NCBI GenBank assembly: GCA_009859145.1
Contig: VRVR01000015.1
Span: forward strand, 124,001-188,000
Origin: Andalucia godoyi
Taxonomy: Eukaryota > Discoba > Jakobea > Jakobida > Andaluciidae
Direction of reading: 5' to 3'
Length of the DNA stretch: 64,000 bases
Position numbers and translations under genes: made by a program. Shown in pieces: positions 49,802 to 58,166 of this stretch (its first letter is position 1; the number at the start of each line of letters is the position of its first letter). The notes beneath the pieces were generated by a model. That model worked only from the letters and a program-made list of their open reading frames with translations, made no database searches and had not been told where the DNA came from.

Positions 49802-50140
49802 ATGTCGTACCCTGCAGTTGCTGATTTGAAGCCGGTTGGCGTTGAGCTGGAAGCTGGAAAGGAGTACTATTTCTGCACCTGTGGTCTTTCGAAGAACCAG
49901 CCGTTCTGCGACGGTGCGCATCGCAAGGAAAACACTGGGATGAAGCCTCTCAAGTTTGCTCCTGAACAGTCTGGAGAAGCATGGCTTTGCATGTGCAAGC
50001 AGACCAAGACGCCGCCTTACTGCGATGGATCCCACACGGAACTCCGCAAGGCAAAAGAGCGCCGCGACAAGATCGTCAAGTATGCTGGTCTTGCCGCTAT
50101 CACCGCAGTCCTTGCCGCTATCTTCCTCAAGAAGAAGTAA
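49802..50140 (+). CDS. Tail-anchored protein with two CDGSH iron-sulfur motifs
   Basis: This 112-residue protein carries two CDGSH [2Fe-2S] motifs: Cys25-x-Cys27...Cys36-DGA-His40 and Cys63-x-Cys65...Cys74-DGS-His78. Both keep the three-Cys/one-His ligand set, so two clusters should bind. The two-motif core resembles CISD3/MiNT, a soluble mitochondrial matrix protein. Here, however, a C-terminal hydrophobic helix (about 94-109, YAGLAAITAVLAAIF) followed by three Lys predicts a tail anchor with the clusters in the cytosol. There is no N-terminal targeting peptide. The combination differs from CISD1/2, which have one motif and an N-terminal anchor. The likely site is the mitochondrial outer membrane. 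Confidence 0.95.
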   Translation: MSYPAVADLKPVGVELEAGKEYYFCTCGLSKNQPFCDGAHRKENTGMKPLKFAPEQSGEAWLCMCKQTKTPPYCDGSHTELRKAKERRDKIVKYAGLAAITAVLAAIFLKKK

Positions 50141-50344
50141 ACGTCGTTTATCTCTTTTGCTTGTTTGCTTTTTTTGTTTTTGTCTTTGTGTTCTTGTGTT
50201 CTTGTGTTTTTGTTTTTAAAAAATTTAAAAATAATAATTCACTCATGCATTCACTCCTTCATTCATTCATTCAGTAATCCTAGGAAGAGATCAAAGAGGA
50301 ACCTTTCTCTCTTCTCACCACGCCCTCGGACAGATTTGTCGTGG

Positions 50345-50527
50345 CTAGCTTTGGGGGACTCGAGAATAGACACCTGGGTTGGAGGACGCGCCAAGTGGAA
50401 GACCTGTTCGACGTCTTCGGATACGCTGAAACGGAGCGAATGTGACTGGGAGAACAATCCCAGCAAACACTAGCACAATGCCAATGATCCACGACGCCAC
50501 CGAATAAGACTGTACATCATGCGTCAT
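50345..50527 (-). CDS. Possible small single-pass membrane protein
   Basis: This 60-codon frame starts at ATG 50527 (MTHDVQSYS) after a T-rich leader. It has one hydrophobic helix (WIIGIVLVFAGIVLPVTF) followed by an RIRRRR basic stretch and a short polar tail. The frame is open further upstream to 50656, but that part looks like leader. No family is recognised. The topology is plausible for a small integral membrane protein, but chance is possible. Confidence 0.45.
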   Translation of the reverse strand: MTHDVQSYSVASWIIGIVLVFAGIVLPVTFAPFQRIRRRRTGLPLGASSNPGVYSRVPQS

Positions 50528-50656
50528 ACCCAAAAAAACAAAAGAAGAAACAGCAGGAGAGTGAGTGACAGTGATTAAGCGGCTGAGAAAATGACGCGGC
50601 ATTGAACGTGGAAATGAAGACGAGGAACGTAAAGGAAAAAGCTCAATGATCGGCAT

Positions 50657-50994
50657 ACCATTCTCTCTTAGTCACTCAGAGACTGTGTAGTGTGCAATGG
50701 ACAACAATGCTCTCCGTGACACAACAACAGCAATAACGATAACGACGTGGAATCAACACTAAACACAGTGAAGCAGTGAACGGTGATTGGTCTATGATTT
50801 CAAGTTTATTCACGCCGTTCATTGGAGAAAGAAAGACAGATGAAAAATCGTCTGAGCATTCTCTGAAATCCTTTCCTCCTTTTTTGTTTTTGTTTTCGTT
50901 TCTCGTTTGTTTAATCGTCAGTTATTATTCCTGGTTAATTCATTTGAGAGTAATTCTTCTCTAGGAAGAACCAACGTCCTGTGCATTCGATTTA

Positions 50995-51030
<36 letters not shown>

Positions 51031-51139
51031 GCTTTTTGTTTTCTTTCTTGAAAAGGTGCTGTTCTTATTCTTGTACTTGTTGCTGAGATTGTTGAGATTG
51101 TTGAGATTGTTTTGTTTTTTATATTAGAGGATCGAATGA
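50657..51139. other. Intergenic spacer with (GTT)n repeat
   Basis: A TTG/GTT triplet run at about 50996-51031 and GAGATTGTT repeats at about 51081-51110 lie before the LRR gene. No further gene is seen. Confidence 0.45.
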
Positions 51140-53008
51140 ATGCTAAAATCGTGGTGTCTGCATTGGATCGCGTCGCATCTTGTGTCCTTCGAACCGGGTG
51201 ATCTTGCGACCTCCTTCGCGGCATATGATGCAGAAATCTTGTTCAATAGTTTCCTTTGCCTGTCTGTCGATTGCCGCGACTCTGTCATGCTGTGTCGATC
51301 GTTTGTTGAACACAACGCGCATCATTTGACGCGGCTTTGCGTGGATGATGCAGTTGTTCCGTTGCGGCTCTTGGCTATGTTTCCCATGTTTTCAGATTCC
51401 TCAATCCCCGACAGCAGATACGCTGTTCCTGGGGAAAGTCCTTCGGCGTCGCCATTGAACCCTCTTTCCGCATCTGTGGCGACCCTCCAAGTTCATGACC
51501 GTGACAATGGCCATGACCATGACCGAGATCAGTGTCAAGAACAGGCGCAGTCTGCTGTCCGTGTGAAAGATACGGATGTTGTTGGATCGCATGGATTCTT
51601 GGCTTTAGCTGAGAACATAAGAATGCTGAAAGTTACGAACGTGGACATTGGACTGTCTGCTGCGTGGTACTTGTATTTCCGCAACGTTACAAGCCTGTTC
51701 ATCCAGGATTCTATCGACGATGTGTGTGTGCTGGCGCTGGTCCGCAATCTTCATCGACTGTCGTCGTTGACTCTTCGTGATTGCTCTAAAATTGGTATGT
51801 TTGGAACAATGGCTCTTGCTGGATCTCTGCTTTGCTCGAGCTCCAGCGAAGGTGTGCTTTCCAGTGGGCTCCTTCACTTTTCAATCGCAGCTTCTCCATT
51901 GTGGGACGATTCCCATACGCTGATGCTACTCAATAGACACGGAAAGCACCTTCTGAGCATTGAATTTGAATCCATCAACCAAGTTTCCTCACAATCGCTG
52001 TTTTCGATTGCCGAACAAGCACCGCACTTGCAGTCCATGTCGTTCATCGGAGTACCGATTGTGTCTGCAACGAATTCTCAAATTTCAAGTTTGTGCCAAA
52101 CATTACTAGGGTCTTGTTTGCGGCGTCTCAAATTGGTGTGCAAGTCCGATCCGCGTTTCGTAACGGATGATGTTCTCGACTCCTTTCTGTGCGATGGATC
52201 CTTTCCGCTTCTCACTGCTCTTCACTTGCAACACTGCACGCTGTTAACACCGGCAGCCATTGTGCGTGCTTTGCAACGGCACCCGAAAGTTTGTGATCTC
52301 AATCTTCATGGCTGCTATGACATGGACGATCACGTCCTATCGCAGGTTCTGCTCAATGCACGTAACGACGGCTTTGCAAAACTGAGTTTGGAAGAGTGTG
52401 TGCTGATCACTGGTGATCAAGTCGACACCGCAGCACTTGCGTCCTGTCCTCTTGCCGACCTGACATCGCTACATCTTTCGTGGTGTGAAGATATTTCCAC
52501 TACTGCAATGTCGTCTGTTCTGGCATCCTGTTTGCACCTGCAGTCTCTCAAGCTCCGGCATTGCACATCACTTTCAGATGCTGCACTGCTGTCTTTAAGC
52601 TCCCGGTCACTTCGAAAACTGGATGTTGCCCGGTGCGAGCTGTTGTCTGACAAATCTCTGTGCTTTGTTGTCGAGAATAGTCCATTGTTGGAGTACTTGG
52701 ATGTTGGGTGGACTGATTTCTCAGATCGTGGCATGCGAGCTTTGGGATTCTGTTGTCCTTGGCTTCGGCATTTGTGTATTGAAGGATGCTCAGGAGTAAG
52801 CTCAAAAGGGATGCTTTCCCTAGTCCGTGAAGGACAAGGATGCACGTTTCTGCGTGTTCTTCTCATGGACTGGGTGTCTGAGGTGCATTCAGATGGGTTG
52901 GCGGCTGTGGTAGCCCATAATCTGTACCTCCGGAAAGTGTGCCTCGCATTTTCTGGAGTTCGTGTCGTGCCGTCGTCTCTCGCCCGTCCGTTTACTGAAT
53001 TTTGTTAA
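51140..53008 (+). CDS. Cysteine-containing leucine-rich repeat protein (FBXL/AMN1-like)
   Basis: The 622-residue protein carries LRRs of the cysteine-containing type found in F-box FBXL proteins and AMN1: L-x-L-x-x-C blocks such as LTLRDCSKIG, LHLQHCTLLT, LNLHGCYDMDD, LHLSWCEDIS, LKLRHCTSLSDAAL and LDVARCELLSDKSL run from about residue 215 to 590. The N-terminal ~80 residues might hold a diverged F-box, but I see no convincing one, so a ubiquitin-ligase role is only suggested by the repeat type. A short Asp/His/Arg-rich tract near 118-135 is encoded by a CATGAC hexamer repeat. The start is the first ATG after a T-rich leader. Confidence 0.9.
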   Translation: MLKSWCLHWIASHLVSFEPGDLATSFAAYDAEILFNSFLCLSVDCRDSVMLCRSFVEHNAHHLTRLCVDDAVVPLRLLAMFPMFSDSSIPDSRYAVPGESPSASPLNPLSASVATLQVHDRDNGHDHDRDQCQEQAQSAVRVKDTDVVGSHGFLALAENIRMLKVTNVDIGLSAAWYLYFRNVTSLFIQDSIDDVCVLALVRNLHRLSSLTLRDCSKIGMFGTMALAGSLLCSSSSEGVLSSGLLHFSIAASPLWDDSHTLMLLNRHGKHLLSIEFESINQVSSQSLFSIAEQAPHLQSMSFIGVPIVSATNSQISSLCQTLLGSCLRRLKLVCKSDPRFVTDDVLDSFLCDGSFPLLTALHLQHCTLLTPAAIVRALQRHPKVCDLNLHGCYDMDDHVLSQVLLNARNDGFAKLSLEECVLITGDQVDTAALASCPLADLTSLHLSWCEDISTTAMSSVLASCLHLQSLKLRHCTSLSDAALLSLSSRSLRKLDVARCELLSDKSLCFVVENSPLLEYLDVGWTDFSDRGMRALGFCCPWLRHLCIEGCSGVSSKGMLSLVREGQGCTFLRVLLMDWVSEVHSDGLAAVVAHNLYLRKVCLAFSGVRVVPSSLARPFTEFC

Positions 53009-53009
53009 A

Positions 53010-53083
53010 CATCTTCTTCTTCTTCTTCTTCTTCTTCTTCTTCTTCTTCTTCTTCTGCTTCTTCCTCTTCTTCGCTTCATCCT
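53010..53083. repeat. (TTC)n microsatellite
   Basis: A long TTC run immediately follows the LRR gene's stop codon and continues imperfectly up to the REP-A end. Confidence 0.9.
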
Positions 53084-53089
53084 CTTTCT

Positions 53090-53387
53090 CCGCTCACCAA
53101 AACACGTATCATTATTGATCGTCAACGAAGCGACAGATCCAAGCCACATATTTTGTTTTTTTATTTGGGGCGAGCACCAACTCTTCAATGCAGACTGCTC
53201 TGCAGATTGCTCTGCAGATTGCTGGTCACCACAACCGACATACTCCCCCCAATCGATTCAACATTCAAAAATGAACGTTCGAGGAAATGGAATGTCGTCG
53301 ACAGCGATGCACATCGCATGTGCAATTCTAGGGTGAAGAATGAAGAAATTCTGGACTTGACTACGTTACGAACATCGCGTCCCCATA
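53090..53387 (-). mobile_element. REP-A dispersed element, reverse copy
   Basis: This is the reverse complement of the element at 19375-19700: the CCGCTCACCAAAACACGTAT end is at 53090 and the GACTACGTTACGAACATCGC region near 53360-53378. It has a small internal triplication of TGCTCTGCAGAT (about 53193-53222). It ends directly against the REP-C copy beginning at 53389. Confidence 0.75.
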
Positions 53388-53388
53388 T

Positions 53389-53638
53389 ACGCCTACATTG
53401 TACACGAACCACGGATAATCATCGCTGATCACCCATAATCAATGTTGCAACCCAACAACATGCATAATGCAACGCGGCGGCGTGTTTATCGGGCTTTCGT
53501 GATCAAAATGGGGCGAAACGACTCGGGCATCGTGTGACGGAGTTGCCAAGATAGCAAACGCATGCGCATGGCGCGTGGCAGTGTTTTTGCCTACGTGTGC
53601 TTTAGACTGCTTCATGATATCGCAATAAGGGGCAGCGG
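53389..53638 (+). mobile_element. REP-C dispersed repeat
   Basis: It matches 19917-20162 and 34605-34851 end to end, from CGCCTACATTGTACACGAAC to CGCAATAAGGGGCAGCGG. It abuts REP-A on its left with no spacer, suggesting insertion of one beside or into the other. Confidence 0.75.
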
Positions 53639-54039
53639 TAATACTGGCCGCAGACCCGGGTCCTTTGTCATACTCGTTTTTTGGATATAATTTCTGTGCA
53701 TATTTCTAGTTACATTTAGCTTCTTCTTTGGGGGGTTTTTAAGAATATGTTTGCAACGTACAATTCTTTCTAATGAACTCACCATCATCTCCAGGCCCAT
53801 AAATCTGGCCATGGTTCCCGCGCGACTGGAGCGCGACTTACAAGAGCTGTTGAGAACTTCTCGTCAGAGAGGTTGGCTGGCCTTCAACAATCGTTGCAAG
53901 GCGGCGTCGTTGATTCTGTAACGCGGAGGGGGGGTGCTTTCAGGTTCTCATGTTGAGGGTGATCTCATTGTACTTGGGTCGAACCGCTTGGTACTGACGA
54001 AATTGTGAGTGGTGGAGGAAAGCTGCTACGGAGCATCAT
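53639..54039. other. Intergenic region
   Basis: No confident gene. A 36-codon frame from ATG 53812 (MVPARLERDLQELL) ends by 53922 and has no support. Confidence 0.3.
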
Positions 54040-54872
54040 ATGGTGTTAGAATTCCTCCCATACGAGATGGACAGAGACTTCAAACACTTCCGTATCACGA
54101 ATGGCAAAGCAAAAGTGGTCGTCATGGTATTGACAGGACGCTATCTACAACCTCTGAAACGACTTCCAGGCAGCGGATGGATGACAAACAGCATTGCTGG
54201 CAATCTCAATGCTCGACATGCGATAAAGGCCATGTTGAAGAGGACTTCTGAATTCGTGGATTTTTTGAACAGCGACTTCGGGGAACCTTGGACTTCCATT
54301 GCAGCTGTCGCTATCAAAGGGAAATCTCCTTCTGGTGTGGAAAGAGACCTTCCGCTTGCACTGCTTGGGTTCAGCTTCAACGAGCTGCGTTTGAACTTAT
54401 CAGATAATGCTAAGTGAGCATCCGGTTCAATCTTGATTGACGACTGAGGCGATGTTGTCGTTATGCCCAAGACTGGCTTCTTTGTTGTTGTTTTTTCCTT
54501 TTCGGATGCCGTTCGTGCAGTCGCACATGTGCTCTGCGTATGTGGCACAGTTCAAACGGCGACTTCAGCAACAAAACCGTAGTCAACCAGCTCATTCCAT
54601 TTACGGAACATGCAAAATCTGCTCTGAAGCTGCAACTCCCCGAGAGGTATCGCAGTTTGCGGCAAGCGGCTCCAGTAACTCACAATCAGCGCTTCGCAAA
54701 CGACCAGTCAGACAAGACCGAAACGAGGACAACGACAGTCCTCCTCAGTCTCTTGCAGAAGGTCGAAAGTGGAAAACACCGTTCACTACACATAGCGTTG
54801 ACTGATCGACTGCGAAAATGTCATCCCTCCATCTCCACCCAAGACGATGCGGATAACGATGTTTACTCATAA
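54040..54872 (+). CDS. Tentative two-exon hypothetical gene
   Basis: Two open frames join cleanly if an intron at 54414-54520 is removed (GTGAGC donor; pyrimidine-rich TTTTTTCCTTTTC tract; GTGCAG acceptor), giving 241 residues from ATG 54040 to the stop at 54872. The first part reads like folded protein (AKVVVMVLTGRYL; SEFVDFLNSDFGEPWTS). The second is polar with a helical stretch (AKSALKLQLPERYRSLRQ). No family is recognised. It sits beside repeat elements and could be a decayed or element-borne gene. Confidence 0.45.
54414..54520 (+). other. Proposed intron of the hypothetical gene at 54040
   Basis: The AAGTGAGC donor and TTCGTGCAG acceptor are good matches to the consensus, and removal keeps the frame. 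Its length (107 bp) is near the other introns found here. Confidence 0.45.
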
Positions 54873-55319
54873 AAATGCGTCAATACGTTTGTTTCAACGG
54901 CAATATGATGGGCTTTACGGCATTTTACGTGCATTTTACGGTAAAATACGTGTTTTACGTACCCCGCCCTCCAACCCTCGTAAAATGGCCAACACTAAAA
55001 AAAGAAAGGGGAGATGGAGAGCGGTCGTAGACCTCCGCAATCTTCAACAAGATCGCACCACAGCCGCAAATCGCACCCTAGGTATCGCCATTTGCAGATC
55101 GGGGAAAACCTCGGCAATTCACGTTCGCACAAAATACCCGTGTTGCCTCCATAATACCGGTGCACATTTTTTCGACTTGGAACGTCGTCGTTCACTTCAT
55201 TCTAGTTTAAATTTTATTGTTATTTGTTGTTTTGTTTGTCTTATGTTTGTTTAAGTTTTGGGGTGGTATCATTTGCTGTAGAGAACATATTTCGACGAGG
55301 TTGACACATTGTTTTGAGA
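54873..55319. other. Intergenic region with clustered TTTTACG/CGTAAAA motifs
   Basis: Between about 54912 and 54987 the motif TTTACG or its complement occurs six times or so, including the palindromic GTAAAATACGTGTTTTAC. No gene is supported in the rest; a 135-codon frame at 54847 looks random. Confidence 0.4.
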
Positions 55320-57173
55320 ATGAACATTAATCGGTTTGCGAGGTTTGCGCAAACCTCGGCACTTCCTTTTCTTCGGTTAGCGCAGCCTTCGCACGCAGTT
55401 GTACCAGTCTATCAGGATGAGAAGCCGAACGGTGGTCCCTCCAATTCTGCGGCTGGATCAGCATCACCGTTGACGTCGACAGCAGCGTCGGCATCATCGA
55501 CCTCCCCATCGCCTGTTTTGTCAACTGGGACTGTATTCACACCGTTTTCAATTTTCCACTCGGCAACTGGGAACCCGGCCCCACCGTCGAATGTCGCGTT
55601 GCCTGCCAATTCAACTATCGGAACCTATGGAAGTTTCAGCGCTGTTCCGTTTGGGTTCTCTCCATTCACATACACATCGTCACCACATGTGAAGCTTACT
55701 TCTGAGTCACTGTTTTCGGAGCAGCACGGAGAGGTGTTGCTGTTGAATGACAACGATTGCCGTAGTGTGAGTACTGAAGTGGATGTGTTTGGCCCCTCGC
55801 CATACGGAGGAAGTCCGGTGAAGGCTGTGTACGCAAACGCAAAGATCGCGACGAAGGGGGCGTCCGTTGCTGGTGGATGGGAGGGCCTTTCGTCAACAGA
55901 GGCACTCAAAGCTTCACTGTCACCTTCACAGCTCTACGAATGGATCTCGCATCATCTGAAACCAGCGGTTACGACTTCTGCACATTTCAGCACACCTCTC
56001 TCGCCGAACGTTGTTCCCATGCCTGTGGAGAAGGTTACATTACTGCATGTCCATCGACTTTTGAATCTTGCTACGACGGCAGACGACGTGGTCCTTGCCT
56101 TAAGGCTGGTGCGTGATCTTTCCGATGTGGACTCGGCCAAACCCTTGTCTCACAACAGAAGCCGTCTTCTCAAGGAGGTGTCTGTGATTGCACCACCGTC
56201 TCATGTCGTTGTTTCGACATCGTCGCCAGTGCCGACATCCAAGGTTCCCGTAGCTGCGACGCATAACGCAACGGCCTCTGCTATTGCTGGTTCTGTGACC
56301 ATGACGACCGAAACGCTGTCGCTGTTGATCAAAGCCTGCTGCAGAGCCGATATGCCCGATACAGCGTTGTCTGCCATTCGCCACGCGCAGGATCTCTGCC
56401 TTGGTTCACCATCGCTGAAGGGTGTCCACTATCTCATGGTTTACTACGCTATTCGAAAGGATCTCAGTGCGCTTCGATCCATGCTTGACTCACTTCAAGG
56501 CGAATGGCATCTGTCTCCGACTGCGCGGACATATCATATTCTTGTGCGCGCCCATGCTGATGCAGGGGAGTTGATGGAGGCGGTTGGACTTTTGAAACAG
56601 GCTCTATCATCTTCGACATCTCCTCGCGGACACGAAGATGTCGCGGTTGCGTTTACTGTGAATGCTTCTGCTCCTGTTCCTGCTCTTGCTCCTGTTCCTG
56701 TTCTTGCTCCTCGTTTGGAACGTGGAACATTCAACGTCGTCATGAATGCAGCTCGGCGTGTCGGTGATGCTGGATGCGTTCTTTGTGTGTTTGACTGGAT
56801 GAATACTGCTGGAGTGGCACCGAATGCTGCTACCTTGTGGTTTGTGCTTGAAGCTTTAATTCTTCGTGGTGATGCGGCCGGTGTTGTGCGGACGCTTCAG
56901 TTCATGGGTCGCTCACTTTCTGCCTTGGAGAACGAAAAGGAAAAGAAATCTCGAGCTAGTAAGGAAATTGCAGAGGAAGATGATGATCTTGGTGATCGGG
57001 AGGCAATGCCTGCTAGTTTGGTTCTGGCACTCACCGCCTTTTTCGAATCCTCTGCAGAATCCCGCGATGTGCTTCGAGCAGCGGTCGCTTGTGAGCAATC
57101 CGGGGCGGATTTGCTTTGGGTTTCTGGGCTTCCAGCGGAGATTGTGTCGGTTGTCAAGCGTTTGGGTGCTTGA
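55320..57173 (+). CDS. Pentatricopeptide-repeat (PPR) protein, probably mitochondrial
   Basis: The 617-residue protein starts at ATG 55320 with an Arg/Phe/Ser-rich presequence (MNINRFARFAQTSALPFLRL), a likely mitochondrial targeting peptide. A Ser/Thr/Ala-rich section follows. About four PPR-like helix pairs lie in the second half: ETLSLLIKACCRADMPDTAL, KGVHYLMVYYAIRKDLSALR, RTYHILVRAHADAGELMEAV and GTFNVVMNAARRVGDAGCVL with VAPNAATLWFVLEALILRGD. PPR proteins bind organellar RNA. A Pro/Val/Ala PVPALAPVPVLAP repeat separates two repeats. The target RNA is unknown. Confidence 0.88.
   Translation: MNINRFARFAQTSALPFLRLAQPSHAVVPVYQDEKPNGGPSNSAAGSASPLTSTAASASSTSPSPVLSTGTVFTPFSIFHSATGNPAPPSNVALPANSTIGTYGSFSAVPFGFSPFTYTSSPHVKLTSESLFSEQHGEVLLLNDNDCRSVSTEVDVFGPSPYGGSPVKAVYANAKIATKGASVAGGWEGLSSTEALKASLSPSQLYEWISHHLKPAVTTSAHFSTPLSPNVVPMPVEKVTLLHVHRLLNLATTADDVVLALRLVRDLSDVDSAKPLSHNRSRLLKEVSVIAPPSHVVVSTSSPVPTSKVPVAATHNATASAIAGSVTMTTETLSLLIKACCRADMPDTALSAIRHAQDLCLGSPSLKGVHYLMVYYAIRKDLSALRSMLDSLQGEWHLSPTARTYHILVRAHADAGELMEAVGLLKQALSSSTSPRGHEDVAVAFTVNASAPVPALAPVPVLAPRLERGTFNVVMNAARRVGDAGCVLCVFDWMNTAGVAPNAATLWFVLEALILRGDAAGVVRTLQFMGRSLSALENEKEKKSRASKEIAEEDDDLGDREAMPASLVLALTAFFESSAESRDVLRAAVACEQSGADLLWVSGLPAEIVSVVKRLGA
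55339..55358. repeat. Perfect 20-bp palindrome in the PPR presequence
   Basis: CGAGGTTTGC is followed at once by its complement GCAAACCTCG, covering codons for RFAQTS of the presequence. Confidence 0.85.
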
Positions 57174-57600
57174 GCTCCTTCCAGGTTTATATGGTTTTAT
57201 GTAAGTAAGTAAGTAATAGTTTCCGTTGGTTTTTCATGATGACGATCTGCCCCGTGTCTGGCTCTGTTATCCTGAATTCGTATCCGTTATTCGTTGGATG
57301 CTGAAAATGTTCCGAGAAAAAAAATAATCATAATATTCCTTCTTTTCTCTTCTTGTACAGCATTTTTGTTTGTCATTTTAAAAAAAATTGTCGCCGTTAT
57401 CATGCGTATTGTTGCCTCATCAGAATCGGATTGTTCTTTTTCACCGTTTTTTTGATGGTGCTTTCTTCTTATGCATGAACGTTTGCGTGTGTGCATGGGT
57501 GTGTGTGTGTGCTGTACTGTAATTTTGTCAATACATCCAATCCCACAGAACGAAGTTCGTCTCTTTCTTTCTTTTTCCTTTTCATCGAAACCCTTTACAC
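57174..57600. other. Intergenic spacer after the PPR gene
   Basis: A (GTAA)n run at about 57199-57216 and T-rich stretches are present. No gene is seen. Confidence 0.4.
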
Positions 57601-57626
57601 CGTTGAATAATAACACGCCATTGTCA

Positions 57627-57645
57627 TGCATGCGGGAAGTATGCA
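57627..57645 (+). repeat. Left-end subterminal hairpin of Fanzor-type copy C
   Basis: TGCATGC and GTATGCA pair with one G-T wobble over a GGGAA loop. The stem is kept while the loop is three bases shorter than in copies A and B. Confidence 0.6.
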
Positions 57646-57815
57646 TAAACAGACACGGTCAATGCTGGCCGACACTAGCACGTTTGTTTCACAGGAATTC
57701 GTGCTTTCGCACGCTCGGCCAGAATTCAGCCGGTGACACAGGCCCTGCATTTTCGACACGATTTAACGCAGCATCCGTAGCCATCTATCATTCTGTCATT
57801 CGTTGGTTTCACGTT

Positions 57816-58109
57816 TTTGGTTTCGCTTTTTGCAGCGTTTTGTTCCATAAGGCGACCGAGTATCGCGAGCGCCATGCTGCCATCGTGACGGAGGAGTGCA
57901 CGTCCAAAACGTGCGGGCGCTGCGGTGAGATCCATGCACGTCGAGGCGGAAGCAGCAAAGTGTTTGCATGTCCCGCGTGCAGCTCACCAATTGATCCAGA
58001 TTGGGAACGGAGCGCGGAACATTTATCTGAAGAACGCCGTGGGGCGTGTTGGGGCCTATCCCCTTCGCGGCAACGGGATGCAGGATTGAATATGCATGTC
58101 TACTCGTAG
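57816..58109 (+). pseudogene. Fanzor/TnpB C-terminal fragment with C2C2 zinc ribbon
   Basis: About 98 codons remain open in one frame. The order is a helix (KATEYRERHAAIV), E, TSKTC-GRC-G, a 14-residue gap between Cys pairs, CPAC, DPDWERSAEHL and an Arg-rich tail (LSPSRQRDAG). The TSKTC-x-x-CG box is diagnostic for TnpB, Fanzor and related RNA-guided nucleases. Most of the protein is missing. Confidence 0.65.
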
Positions 58110-58115
58110 ATATGC
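58094..58115 (+). repeat. Right-end subterminal hairpin of Fanzor-type copy C
   Basis: GCATGTCTAC and GTAGATATGC form a stem with one G-T pair. It lies directly around the stop codon, the place where TnpB-family guide-RNA scaffolds are encoded. Confidence 0.6.
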
Positions 58116-58166
58116 GTGTCCAGTGTATAATGTAGACGTGCGGTAATCAAATTTGGCATTAAAATT

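Larger units (their letters stand above)
57601..58142 (+). mobile_element. Fanzor/TnpB-type element remnant, copy C (keeps C-terminal zinc ribbon and right end)
   Basis: The left end and leader (57601 to about 57815) match copies A and B. The sequence then jumps to the C-terminal coding part of a Fanzor/TnpB-like nuclease, ending at 58109. YRERHAAIVTEECTSKTCGR followed by CG is the RuvC-proximal strand and first zinc-ribbon pair; FACPAC is the second pair; DPDWERSAEHL follows, in the place of the D-R-D-x-N-A-A-x-N-I block with the third RuvC Asp. The right end with hairpin 58094-58115 and TATAATGTAG follows. RuvC I and II are deleted, so no active nuclease is possible. Confidence 0.7.

Noticed and set aside
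54847-55254. 135-codon plus-strand frame
   Set aside because: It overlaps the TTTTACG motif cluster and has no recognisable features; probably chance.
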